A stretch of 64,000 nt of DNA from Streptomyces chromofuscus (lineage in GTDB: Bacteria; Actinomycetota; Actinomycetes; Streptomycetales; Streptomycetaceae), in assembly GCF_015160875.1 (NCBI RefSeq), contig NZ_CP063374.1, positions 6,265,501 through 6,329,500 of the forward strand, in the 5' to 3' direction. The position numbers were made by a program, and so were the translations under genes. Positions 34,121 to 42,258 of the stretch are shown here, piece by piece. Each line of letters starts with the position of its first letter. Position 1 is the stretch's first letter. The notes under the pieces were generated by a model. It saw nothing but the letters and a program-made list of their open reading frames with translations, did not search any database and had not been told where the DNA came from.

Positions 34121-34852
34121 ATGAGTGACGACGCCACCACCACCGGCCCTGCTCGGATCCCGAACAAGGGCAAGCTGGCCAAGGACCTCAACGAGGTCAT
34201 CCGCTACACCCTGTGGTCCGTGTTCAAGCTGAAGGACGCGCTGCCCGAGGACCGGGCGGGCTACGCCGAAGAGGTCCAGGAGCTGTTCGACCAGCTCGCC
34301 GCCAAGGACGTCACCGTCCGCGGCACCTACGACCTCTCCGGGCTGCGTGCCGACGCCGACGTGATGATCTGGTGGCACGCCGAGACCAGCGACCAGCTGC
34401 AGGAGGCGTACAACCTGTTCCGCCGCACCAGGCTGGGCCGCGCGCTGGAGCCGGTGTGGTCGAACATGGCGCTGCACCGCCCCGCCGAGTTCAACCGCAG
34501 CCACATCCCGGCTTTCCTCGCCGACGAGACGCCCCGCGCGTACGTCAGCGTCTACCCCTTCGTGCGCTCCTACGACTGGTACCTGTTGCCGGAGGAGGAC
34601 CGCCGCCGGATGCTGGCCGACCACGGCAAGATGGCCCGGGGCTACCCGGACGTCCGCGCCAACACGGTCGCCTCCTTCTCCCTCGGCGACTACGAGTGGA
34701 TCCTCGCCTTCGAGGCCGACGAGCTGTACCGCATCGTCGACCTCATGCGCCACCTGCGCGGCTCGGAGGCCCGGCTGCACGTCCGCGAGGAGGTGCCGTT
34801 CTACACCGGCCGCCGCAAGGAGATCACGGAACTGGTCGCGGGCCTCGCCTGA
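34121..34852 (+). CDS. hemQ: Coproheme decarboxylase, chlorite-dismutase family
   Basis: 243 aa, the usual length. HemQ makes heme b from coproheme in the coproporphyrin-dependent pathway of Gram-positive bacteria. Typical stretches: NEVIRYTLWSVFKLKD, VRGTYDLSGLRADADVMIWWHAE, RAYVSVYPFVRSYDWYLLP (with the Tyr used in catalysis) and RMLADHGKMARGYPDVRANTV, where the His is the expected heme ligand. The ATG at 34121 follows hemY by 5 nt. With hemE and hemY it confirms the coproporphyrin route; ferrochelatase lies elsewhere. Confidence 0.95.
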   Translation: MSDDATTTGPARIPNKGKLAKDLNEVIRYTLWSVFKLKDALPEDRAGYAEEVQELFDQLAAKDVTVRGTYDLSGLRADADVMIWWHAETSDQLQEAYNLFRRTRLGRALEPVWSNMALHRPAEFNRSHIPAFLADETPRAYVSVYPFVRSYDWYLLPEEDRRRMLADHGKMARGYPDVRANTVASFSLGDYEWILAFEADELYRIVDLMRHLRGSEARLHVREEVPFYTGRRKEITELVAGLA

Positions 34853-34867
34853 CCGGCGGACCACGAC

Positions 34868-34905
34868 GGCACCGGCCGTCCCGGTCGAGGCCGGCGTCCG
34901 GTGCC
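34868..34905. terminator. Hairpin between convergent hemQ and the aminopeptidase gene
   Basis: GGCACCGG (34868-34875) pairs with CCGGTGCC (34898-34905), with further inner pairing; 16 nt after the hemQ stop. Confidence 0.55.
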
Positions 34906-35061
34906 CGGCCGAACACTACGGGCACCGGTCGACGGCCGCTGCCGGGCAGCACGTCGTCCCGCCGGCCGGCCCCGCTGAGCGGCGCGGCATCCGGTCAGCG
35001 CCGGGCCTCACCGTGCCCGCCGCCCGCGGAGCGTTCGCGCGGCGCCGCTTCCGGTGCCTGG

Positions 35062-36678
35062 TCAGCGGACGTCCGCCGCGGTGTCCCGCTGGGCGGCGGC
35101 GCTCGGCCGCGGCTCCGGGCGCGGCGCGCAGGACGCGTGGCGCGCCGGCAGGAGGCCCTGGAGCAGGTAGGCGTCCACGTGGGCGTTGACGCACGCGTTG
35201 GGGCCGCCCGCGATGCCGTGCGTACCGGAGTCCCGTTCGGTGACCAGGACCGAGCCGGACAGCCGGCGGTGGAGTTCGAGGGCGCCGTCGTAGGGGGCGG
35301 CGGCGTCCCGCTCGGCGGCCAGGATCAGCGTCGGCGGCAGTTCGCCCGGGCCGGTCCGCACGTCCAGCTGCCGCTGACGCGGCGCCTGCCAGTACGCGCA
35401 CGGCAGGTTCAGCCACACGTTGTGCCACGTCTCGAAGGGCGCCACGCGCGCCAGGCGCGTGTTGTCCCGGTTCCAGACCTTCCACTCCGTCGGCCACGGC
35501 GCGTCGTTGCACTGGACGGCCGTGTAGGCCGCGCGGGAGTTCTCCGCCGCCACCGCCGCCTCCTCGTGCGGCGCGGCCAGATCGACCAGAGGCCGCGGAT
35601 CGCCCTTCAGGTACGCCGACAGCGCCTCGGCCCGCCGGGGCCAGTGGTCGTCGTGGTAACCGGCCCGCAGGAACGCGCTCTGCAACTGCCCCGGCCCGAC
35701 CTTCCCGCCCGCCGGTTTCACGGCGAGCCGCGCCCGCGCGGTGTCGTAGCCGCGCTGCACTTCGGCCGCCGTGGCGCCCAGCCCGTACACGGCGTGGTGC
35801 CGGGCGATCCACTCCTTCATGTCCGTCCAGCGGCCCTCGAACGCCGCCGACTGGCCCAGGTTGTGGCGATACCAGATCTGCGCCGGATCGGGGTTCACCG
35901 CCGCGTCGAACACCATCCGCCGCACGTGCGTCGGGAACAGCGTCGCGTACAGCGCCCCGAAGTAGGTGCCGTACGACGCGCCCATGAAGGTGAGCCTCTC
36001 CTCGCCCAGCGCGGCGCGCAGCACGTCCAGGTCGCGGGCGTTGTTGAGGGAGTGGTAGTGCCGCAGCTCGGCGCCCGACCGCTGCGCGCACCCGCGCGCG
36101 TAGGCCTGGGCCCGTGCGACGCGCTCCCTCTTGTACGACTCCGAGGGGTGCGTAGGCGCCTGCGACGGCCCGGTGAAGTGCTGCTGGGGGTCCTGGCAGG
36201 ACAGTGGCGCGGACCTGCCGACGCCGCGCGGGTCGTAGCCGACGAGGTCGTAGGCGGCGGCCAGGCGCTTCCACTCGGGAAGCCGTCCGATCAGTGGGAA
36301 GGCGAGGCCGGAGGAACCCGGACCGCCCGGGTTGTGGACCAGGGCGCCCTGCCGGGGCACCCGGCGCTTGCTGTTGCCCGGGTCGCGGTGGGTGGCCCGC
36401 ACCCGGCTGACGGAGAGCCGGATCTGCCGGCCGTCGGGGCGCGCGTAGTCGAGCGGGACGGTGACCGTGCCGCACTCCACGGTGCTCGGCAGGCCCTGCG
36501 CGTCGGAACACTCGCCGAAGTCGACACCGGCGGCCGCGGCGCGCGCGGCGGCCACCCGGGTGCCGCGCGGCTCGCCCGCCGCGTCGGGACCGGCCGGTGC
36601 GCTGCCTGCGGCCGGGCCGGAGGCGACGGCGGTCAGGAGCAGCGAACCAGCGGCCGTGTACAGAGCGGCAGCTCTCAT
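35062..36678 (-). CDS. Secreted tripeptidyl aminopeptidase, S33 family
   Basis: 538 aa, very close to the length of Streptomyces tripeptidyl aminopeptidases. A signal peptide covers about residues 1-25 (ALYTAAGSLLLTAVASG). The alpha/beta-hydrolase core shows LVHNPGGPGSSGL (oxyanion loop), VGYDPRGVGRS, the nucleophile Ser in GASYGTYFGALY, the acid in AERDAAAPYDGA and the His in GTHGIAGGPNACVNAHVDAYLL. It removes N-terminal tripeptides from proteins outside the cell. ATG 36678 with AAGGGA upstream. It is the last of four minus-strand genes here, with a 134-bp gap to the TIGR04222 gene. Confidence 0.9.
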   Translation of the reverse strand: MRAAALYTAAGSLLLTAVASGPAAGSAPAGPDAAGEPRGTRVAAARAAAAGVDFGECSDAQGLPSTVECGTVTVPLDYARPDGRQIRLSVSRVRATHRDPGNSKRRVPRQGALVHNPGGPGSSGLAFPLIGRLPEWKRLAAAYDLVGYDPRGVGRSAPLSCQDPQQHFTGPSQAPTHPSESYKRERVARAQAYARGCAQRSGAELRHYHSLNNARDLDVLRAALGEERLTFMGASYGTYFGALYATLFPTHVRRMVFDAAVNPDPAQIWYRHNLGQSAAFEGRWTDMKEWIARHHAVYGLGATAAEVQRGYDTARARLAVKPAGGKVGPGQLQSAFLRAGYHDDHWPRRAEALSAYLKGDPRPLVDLAAPHEEAAVAAENSRAAYTAVQCNDAPWPTEWKVWNRDNTRLARVAPFETWHNVWLNLPCAYWQAPRQRQLDVRTGPGELPPTLILAAERDAAAPYDGALELHRRLSGSVLVTERDSGTHGIAGGPNACVNAHVDAYLLQGLLPARHASCAPRPEPRPSAAAQRDTAADVR

Positions 36679-36812
36679 CGTGTGTCCCTTCGGGGCGCGG
36701 CGGCGACAGAAGGGATGTTTCGGACGGGGGCCGGCGAAGGCAAGCACAGGTGGCCGGTGTCGGCCCCAATGCGCCCGTACGCCCCGGCGATCCCGGTGAG
36801 CGTGCGTCCGCG

Positions 36813-37586
36813 TCAGACGCGCCAGGAGGACTCGCGGTGCGCGAACGCCGCCCGCAGGTCCGGCTCGCCGACGGCGCGGATTCCGCGTACGGCGACCGAG
36901 GTGAGGTAGGCGCGGTCGTCCCCGGTGCCGTCCGCGTGCCGGGCCAGGGCGTCGAGCAGGCGCTGTCCGGCCGGGGAGGCCCAGCGCGAGTACGGGTGGG
37001 CCTCGATCCGGGCCAGGGCGAGGCAGCTCAGGCAGAGGACCAGCGGCAGGGCGAACCAGAGGGCGACCAGATGCCGCGGCACCCCGTCCTGAGCCGGCAT
37101 CAGCAGCGCGGCGACGCCGAGCGCGAGTACGGTCAGCGCGGCGAGGCGTACCCGGCGCACCCCGGCCCCGACGGCGCTGCCCGCCCCGGCCGGCAGGGCG
37201 AGGCCCGCGCTGACGAGCCGGTCGGCGAGGCCGTGCACCGCGTCGGTGGCGGCCGCCGCGGCGCGTACCGGAGCGATGGGGGACTGCCCCTGCGGCCCGA
37301 TGGCCCCTATCACCGACCGTTCGATGTCGTCGCGCCCGCGCGGGTCCACGACGGTCGCCCAGCCCGTGTGCGCGAGCAGCAGCCGCCGTTGGCGCGCCAT
37401 CGAAACCAGCGTCAGATCGGCGACCCGGGTCGGCCCGCCGGACAGGAACGCGGCCTCGTACAGCGTCAGTGGCTGTGTCCCGGCCGTCTCCGCGGCGTCC
37501 GCCGCGCGTACGGCGGCCAGGCACAGCCGGGTGCACGCCAGGCCGGCCACGACCCAGGCCGGCAGCAGAAGGAGGACCCAGAACAT
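36813..37586 (-). CDS. TIGR04222-domain membrane protein
   Basis: 257 aa. Membrane segments are at about residues 2-24 and as a pair at about 150-195. The conserved segment YEAAFLSGGPTRVADLTLVSMARQRRLLL (about 43-71) marks the family. From memory, TIGR04222 proteins are typically encoded beside DUF692 genes in actinobacteria, as here, and some members carry Gly/Cys-rich tails; this one ends SSWRV with no such tail. Two Cys lie in the first helix (ACTRLC) and two in the last (CLSC). ATG 37586; TAGAAA lies at leaderless spacing before it. Function unknown. Confidence 0.8.
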   Translation of the reverse strand: MFWVLLLLPAWVVAGLACTRLCLAAVRAADAAETAGTQPLTLYEAAFLSGGPTRVADLTLVSMARQRRLLLAHTGWATVVDPRGRDDIERSVIGAIGPQGQSPIAPVRAAAAATDAVHGLADRLVSAGLALPAGAGSAVGAGVRRVRLAALTVLALGVAALLMPAQDGVPRHLVALWFALPLVLCLSCLALARIEAHPYSRWASPAGQRLLDALARHADGTGDDRAYLTSVAVRGIRAVGEPDLRAAFAHRESSWRV

Positions 37587-37736
37587 GCCGTGTTTCTATG
37601 CCAACCGACTGGGAAACTCCATGCCTTGTTCACATTCCGGGACCGAGTGTTGTCGGTACGTGACGTTCCGCCGGTGCCGAAGGGGCCCGTGTCGGCAGGG
37701 GTGCCGGTCGCGCCGTGGGCCTTGCGCCGTCCCCGG

Positions 37737-39212
37737 TCAGCGGCGCAGCAGCACCCGGCGTGCCCGGGCCATCCGCGAGGGCGGACGCGGCGCAGCACCG
37801 GAGCGCTCCAGCCACCACTCCCGCAACTCCCGCCGGACCCGCGCCTCCTGAGGCCGTCCGGCGAGCAGCAGGTGCTCGGCGAAGTCCAGCGCGTCCCGGC
37901 GGTAGCCCCCGGTCATCGGGTTCCGCTGGGCGTACGCCAGGAAGGCAGGCCGGTAGGCGGCCCCGAGGATCAGCGGCAGCTCCGGCGCGATCTTCGCCAC
38001 CACCTCGGCCCGCTTCCCGGCCAGCGCCCGCGCCTGCACCCCGAGCCGCACCCGGTCGAACCCCTCGGGGACGGGCGTGCCCGCGACGAGCGCGGAGAGC
38101 AGGGCGGCCTGCGCGAGGGCGAGACGCTGACGGGCGGGTCCCTCGGCGCCGTCCCCGGCATCACGCGCCCCGGCGCCCACGGCGCGTGTCGCAACCCCGG
38201 GCCCGAGATCACCGGCACCGCCGGTTGCCGCGCTCGTCGCGGAGGCGGAGATCCCGGCGTCTTCGGCATCGCTCGTCGTCGGGCTCGTCGCGGACGCGGA
38301 ATCCTCGGGCTCCCGGGCGTCACCCGCCGGCGTGCCCGCCGCGGAGGTGGGTACCCCGCTCGCGCCCGGTGTCGCCCTCCTCGTCCGCGCCCCCTCCTCC
38401 ACCGCCTCCCGGATGTCCGCCAACTCCCGCTCCAGCTCGGCCGGTTCCGGGAAGTTCTCGTCGCGCTCCAGCAGGACGCCCGGCGGACGGACGCGGGAGG
38501 CGAGGTCGGTCAGGATGTCGAGGACCGGCCGCGGGACCGGGTGGGCGTGGCTGTCGTGCCAGACGCCGTCACGTGCGAAACCGCCCGCGACATGGACGTA
38601 GGCGATGGCCTCCAACGGGAGTTCGGCGAGCGCCTTGGCCGGGTCCTCGCCGCGGTTGACGTGGTTCGTGTGCAGGTTCGCCACGTCGATCAGGAGCCGC
38701 ACGCCGGTCCGGTCGGCCAGCTCGTACAGGAAGTGTCCCTCGGTCATCTCCTCGCCGGGCCAGGAGATGAGCGCGGCGATGTTCTCCACGGCGAGCGGCA
38801 CCGGCAGGGCGTCCTGCGCGATGCGGACGTTCTCGCACAGCACGTCCAGGGCGTCCCGGGTGCGCGGCACGGGCAGCAGGTGCCCGGCCTCCAGCTGCGG
38901 GGATGCGGTGAGCGGGCCGCCCGCCCGGACGAACGCGATGTGCTCGGTGACCAGCGGCGAGCCGAGCGCCTCCGCCCGCTCGGCGAGGGCCGAGAGGCGC
39001 GCGGGGTCGGGCCGGTCCGCGCCGCCGAGGCCGAGGGAGACGCCGTGCGGGACGACGGTCACCCCGCGCTCGCGCAGCCGCAGCAGCGAGTCGGGCAGGT
39101 GCCCCGGGCAGACGTTCTCGGCGACGGCCTCGACCCAGTCGATGCCCGGCATGCGTTCCACGGCGTTCGCGATCTCCGGCCGCCATCCGATTCCGGTTCC
39201 CAGTCGCTGCAT
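37737..39212 (-). CDS. DUF692 (MNIO-type) enzyme with an extra C-terminal domain
   Basis: 491 aa. Residues 1-275 are DUF692, a TIM-barrel related to MbnB and TglH, multinuclear iron enzymes that modify Cys-containing peptides. The metal ligands look complete: H56 (VPHGVS), H91 (TEHIAF), E143/N144 (AVENIA), D176, N179, H181 (DVANLHTN), H207 (YVHVAGG), D220 and H222/H224 (WHDSHAHP), E249 (LLERD). A low-complexity Ala/Ser/Thr/Asp linker of about 80 residues leads to a helical domain (about 365-475) resembling the C-terminal domain I know from SCO6045-like proteins. ATG 39212 has GGAGG 7 nt upstream. It lies upstream of the TIGR04222 gene on the same strand. Confidence 0.88.
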   Translation of the reverse strand: MQRLGTGIGWRPEIANAVERMPGIDWVEAVAENVCPGHLPDSLLRLRERGVTVVPHGVSLGLGGADRPDPARLSALAERAEALGSPLVTEHIAFVRAGGPLTASPQLEAGHLLPVPRTRDALDVLCENVRIAQDALPVPLAVENIAALISWPGEEMTEGHFLYELADRTGVRLLIDVANLHTNHVNRGEDPAKALAELPLEAIAYVHVAGGFARDGVWHDSHAHPVPRPVLDILTDLASRVRPPGVLLERDENFPEPAELERELADIREAVEEGARTRRATPGASGVPTSAAGTPAGDAREPEDSASATSPTTSDAEDAGISASATSAATGGAGDLGPGVATRAVGAGARDAGDGAEGPARQRLALAQAALLSALVAGTPVPEGFDRVRLGVQARALAGKRAEVVAKIAPELPLILGAAYRPAFLAYAQRNPMTGGYRRDALDFAEHLLLAGRPQEARVRRELREWWLERSGAAPRPPSRMARARRVLLRR

Positions 39213-39421
39213 GGCCCCCTCCTTCACCTTCGTCATGCACCTGGATCCGCTGTGTCGTCTCCTTCGACGGACCGCTGATTTCCGGCGTGAGGGGGGTATG
39301 GCCCCGCTCCCGGGGCCCGAACCCTGCCGCGTGCGCCTTCAGAGCAACATTTGAGGTTGCGGGTCCGGCGTTCCCGCGAGCCGCTCCGCGAGCGCACGCG
39401 GCGTGCCGCCCGGGGTGCCGT

Positions 39422-40210
39422 TCATCCCAGGACGCCCTCCGAGTCGACCGGGTCCGGACGCTTGGTGTTGACCGTGCCCGGCGCGCCCGGAGAGGGCTCG
39501 GAGGTGGTCTGGACGTCGCCGGTCGCCTCGGCGGGCGGCGCCTGCGGCACGAGCTGGCCGGGAACGGGCGCGGGCGGGCCGGTGGGGCTGGCGGTCGAGG
39601 CGTTCGCCGCCGCGTTGGCGATGGCGTCGAAGTCGACCTTGCCGGTCTTCTCCAGCACGGTGATGTGGTCGAGGACGGTCTGGTTGGCGTCCGAGGCGAG
39701 CTGCCGGACCAGCGTGTTGCGGGTGCTGTTCCGCACCGCGCCGATCGCGGGGAAGATCTTGCCGTGCGCGGCCCGCAGCAGGTTGGCGAACTTGTACTCG
39801 TACTCCTCGCCGCTCGCCGCGGTCATCTCGTTCAGCCAGCCCTGCTGCTCCTCGGTCGGCTGGTTGGGCAGCTCGACGCCGAGCTGGGCGGCGACGATGC
39901 GCACCCGCTTGTCGAGGTCGGTGTGGCCGACGATCAGGTGGTCGGCGGCCTCCTTGACCGCCGCGCTGGTGGGGCGCTCCATCGCCTGCTGGCCCGCCGG
40001 CAGCTCCCACAGGCCGGCGAGCCGCACCCGCACGATGAGATCGCGGTCCTGTGCGGTCAGCGGACCCCACCGGGTGCTGACGGTGCCGGCGGCCATGTTC
40101 GCCTGGCCGGTGCCGGAACGGTCGGCGTACGACCACACGGGGAACGCGAGCGCGCCGACGGTGGCGGCGAGCGCCGCGATGATGAGGGCCGTACCGTTGA
40201 TACGCCGCAA
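39422..40210 (-). CDS. Exported DUF4142 protein
   Basis: 262 aa. The N-terminal membrane or signal segment is TALIIAALAATVGALAFPVWSYA. A helical DUF4142 (ferritin-like) domain at about 50-195 includes LTAQDRDLIVRVRLAGLWELPAGQQAMERPTSAAVKEAADHLIVGHTDLDKRVRIVAAQLGV. The tail is Pro/Ala/Thr-rich. The family is secreted and of unknown function. ATG 40210 with AGGAGGC upstream. The 209-bp gap to the DUF692 gene holds no supported small gene, so whether it belongs to the same operon is open. Confidence 0.85.
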   Translation of the reverse strand: MRRINGTALIIAALAATVGALAFPVWSYADRSGTGQANMAAGTVSTRWGPLTAQDRDLIVRVRLAGLWELPAGQQAMERPTSAAVKEAADHLIVGHTDLDKRVRIVAAQLGVELPNQPTEEQQGWLNEMTAASGEEYEYKFANLLRAAHGKIFPAIGAVRNSTRNTLVRQLASDANQTVLDHITVLEKTGKVDFDAIANAAANASTASPTGPPAPVPGQLVPQAPPAEATGDVQTTSEPSPGAPGTVNTKRPDPVDSEGVLG

Positions 40211-40332
40211 GGGTGCCTCCTGGGAGTAGCCAACTGGTCGTTGGTGCTCGTGTCGCTTGGCCAGCGCCAGGAGATACGCGTGACGGACCCCGGATGTTCA
40301 AACGCTCCGTGAGGCCGTGGCCGTGGGCGGGT

Positions 40333-41040
40333 TCAGCGCAGCGCCGGGTGGTCGGCGACGACGGTGCAGCTGCCCGCGGGGATCTCGGTGTACCCGGCAT
40401 CGCGCACCAACGGCAGCCCGGAGTCGACCAGCCGACGCCAGCGGTCGTGCTCGGCGGTGCGGACGGCGAGCGGGAACCCCGCGTCGCGCCACGCCGCGCG
40501 CTCCTCGTCCGGAAGGGCCCACCAGGCGAGTTGGGCGCCGTGCCCGGCCTGCGCCATGGCCTTGCCGGCCGACATGTCGACCTGCGGGTTCAGCCACAGC
40601 ACCGGTGCACTCGCATCCGCCTCGACCGGCGGCTCCGGGTCGTCCAGATCGGTGCCGGACACCTGCAGGCGCGCCAGCTCCTTGGGCCACCCGTCCAGGG
40701 GCACGGGCGGGAACACCCGCACCTCCGCCGCCTTCCCCGTCACGGTGACCCCGGGCAGCGCCCCGGCCCGCCGCCACTCGGCGCCCCGGGCCCGACGCAC
40801 CACCTTGCGGATCCGCGCGTCCTGCCAGTCCCGCACGGCCCGCGCCCACGGGCCGTCACCCACCGACCGCTCATCACTGAGCATCACGAGCACCGCCCGC
40901 GCGGCGGTCTCCAGGGCATCGGTCCGGGCGGGCGGCGCGTCCCGCTCGATCCGCACGACCAGCGGGAGCACGAACTGCGGGGCCAGGTCGCGTGCGCCGG
41001 CCCCGGGGGGCAGGGGGGTGTCAGTCGGTTCAGTAGTCAC
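40333..41040 (-). CDS. Pth2-type peptidyl-tRNA hydrolase domain protein
   Basis: 235 aa. The C-terminal 110 residues match the Pth2 fold: LWLNPQVDMSAGKAMAQAGHGAQLAWWAL carries the conserved Lys and the GH motif (family form KxAAQxxHA), followed by FPLAVRTAEHDRW, LVRDAGYTEIPAGSCTVVADHP. The first 120 residues (APQFVLPLVVRIERDAPPARTDALE) are less familiar and may be an actinobacterial extension. Pth2 enzymes release peptides from stalled peptidyl-tRNA; that activity is inferred here. GTG 41040 lies 7 nt after CAGACT and has no ribosome site, consistent with a leaderless message. Confidence 0.75.
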   Translation of the reverse strand: MTTEPTDTPLPPGAGARDLAPQFVLPLVVRIERDAPPARTDALETAARAVLVMLSDERSVGDGPWARAVRDWQDARIRKVVRRARGAEWRRAGALPGVTVTGKAAEVRVFPPVPLDGWPKELARLQVSGTDLDDPEPPVEADASAPVLWLNPQVDMSAGKAMAQAGHGAQLAWWALPDEERAAWRDAGFPLAVRTAEHDRWRRLVDSGLPLVRDAGYTEIPAGSCTVVADHPALR

Positions 41041-41088
41041 GCCGTCCAGTCTGCCAACCCCGCGACTCCCGTCCGGACCCGTGCCCCA

Positions 41089-41268
41089 CTAGCCAGAACA
41101 GGCCGTCCGCTGCGCCTCCAGCCACTCGCACCGCGGGCACATCGTGATCCCCTTGTACGACTCCGGGTACTCCGTCGGCTCCCGGCACAGTACGCACTCC
41201 GCGTACGGCGGTCCGTCCGCCTTGGGCGGCTTGCTCGCGTCGATCAGACAGTAATCATCTTCGCTCAT
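41089..41268 (-). CDS. 59-aa zinc-ribbon-like protein
   Basis: Starts MSEDDYCLIDASKPPK and ends AQRTACSG. Two CxxC knuckles are visible, CVLC (about 31-34) and CPRC (about 47-50), suggesting one zinc ribbon. No signal peptide. ATG 41268 is preceded by a leaderless -10 box (TACGCT, 41275-41280), which together with the clean Cys pattern supports a real gene. It lies between the NodB lipoprotein and the Pth2 gene, same strand, 48 nt before the latter's start. I recognise the pattern but not the protein; function unknown. Confidence 0.75.
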   Translation of the reverse strand: MSEDDYCLIDASKPPKADGPPYAECVLCREPTEYPESYKGITMCPRCEWLEAQRTACSG

Positions 41269-41274
41269 ACGTCC

Positions 41275-41280
41275 AGCGTA
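41275..41280 (-). promoter_or_regulatory. -10 element of a leaderless promoter (TACGCT)
   Basis: TACGCT on the minus strand ends 6 nt before the ATG at 41268. It lies just after the stop of the upstream gene, giving the small gene its own promoter. Confidence 0.6.
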
Positions 41281-41286
41281 TGCCGG

Positions 41287-42132
41287 TCACGAGGTGCCTG
41301 CGGAGGCGCCGATCAGCTCGGACACCTTCACGAACCGGTATCCCTGCCGCCGCAGCTCGGGCACGACCGTGCGGATCGCCCGCTCGGTCGTCGGCGCCGC
41401 ACTGCGCGTGCAGTGCAGCACGACGACCGAGCCCGGCCGCACCCCCTCGAGCACCTGCCGGGCCACCGCGTCCGCGTCCGTCGCGAACGCGTCCCCGCCC
41501 ACCACGTCCCACTGCACGGCCGTCACGCCGCTGCCGCTCAGCGCCCGCAGCGCACGCCGGTCGTAGCAGCCGCCGGGAAAGCGGAAGTACGGCTTCGCGT
41601 TCCGCACGCCCGCCCGGCGGAAGGCCTTGAACGCCCGGTCCACGTCCGCCCGCATCCGGTCCTCGTCGAGGGTCGGCAGGCCGTAGCAGTCGGCGGTGAA
41701 GGCGTAGTGGCTGTAGGAGTGGTTGGCGACCTCGAACAACGGGTCCCGGCCGATGCCGCGGGCCTGGACCGGGTACTCCTCCGCCCAGCGGCCCGTCATG
41801 AACACGGTCGCCGGCACCTTCAGCGCGCGCAGCGTCGCGATCAGCTGCGGATTGTCGAAGCGTTCGCCCTCGGCGGCCCGCGGGCCCTGATCGGCGGTCA
41901 TGTCGGCGTCGAAGGTGAGCGCGACGGTCTTGCCCCGGGTCCGCGAGCCGCTGGCGAACACCGGCGTGAGGCCCGCGGGGCCGGCGGCGAGGGTGGGGGG
42001 CGCCGCAGGGTGGCGGGCGGGCGTCGAGGGGACCGCCGTCCGGCCGCCCCCGGGCGCCTCGACGGTGCCGCAGGCGGCGAGTGCCGCGCCCAGTGTGCAG
42101 ACGGAGATGACTCGTCGTACAGAAGCGATCAC
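41287..42132 (-). CDS. Polysaccharide deacetylase (NodB) lipoprotein
   Basis: 281 aa. Lipobox LAAC with Cys21; the protein should be anchored outside the membrane. NodB motifs: TFDAD with D75/D77 (about 73-77), NHSYSH with H138/H142 (metal ligands), FRFPGGCYD (motif 3), WDVVGGDAF (motif 4) and VVVLHCTRS (motif 5, catalytic His). It removes acetyl groups from GlcNAc-type polymers such as peptidoglycan or another wall glycan. GTG 42132 is 6 nt after TACTTT on the minus strand. It stands as its own transcription unit. The target glycan is unknown. Confidence 0.9.
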   Translation of the reverse strand: MIASVRRVISVCTLGAALAACGTVEAPGGGRTAVPSTPARHPAAPPTLAAGPAGLTPVFASGSRTRGKTVALTFDADMTADQGPRAAEGERFDNPQLIATLRALKVPATVFMTGRWAEEYPVQARGIGRDPLFEVANHSYSHYAFTADCYGLPTLDEDRMRADVDRAFKAFRRAGVRNAKPYFRFPGGCYDRRALRALSGSGVTAVQWDVVGGDAFATDADAVARQVLEGVRPGSVVVLHCTRSAAPTTERAIRTVVPELRRQGYRFVKVSELIGASAGTS

Positions 42133-42138
42133 CGTATG

Positions 42139-42144
42139 AAAGTA
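42139..42144 (-). promoter_or_regulatory. -10 element of a leaderless promoter (TACTTT)
   Basis: TACTTT on the minus strand ends 6 nt before the GTG at 42132. Confidence 0.55.
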
Positions 42145-42258
42145 TGACGTTCAGGTCGACGTCAGCGCCGACGCGACCGCCGGGTCACCCGGTGGGCGGA
42201 CATGACGATGACCCTCTGGTCGGCACGTGCTGCCGGCCGCCGCAATCCGCGCGGCGCC

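Noticed and set aside
39298..39354. 18-residue ORF as MNIO precursor peptide
   Set aside because: It has one Cys, its ribosome-like G-run is too close to the ATG, and it lies on the strand opposite the MNIO gene. No evidence of conservation can be seen.
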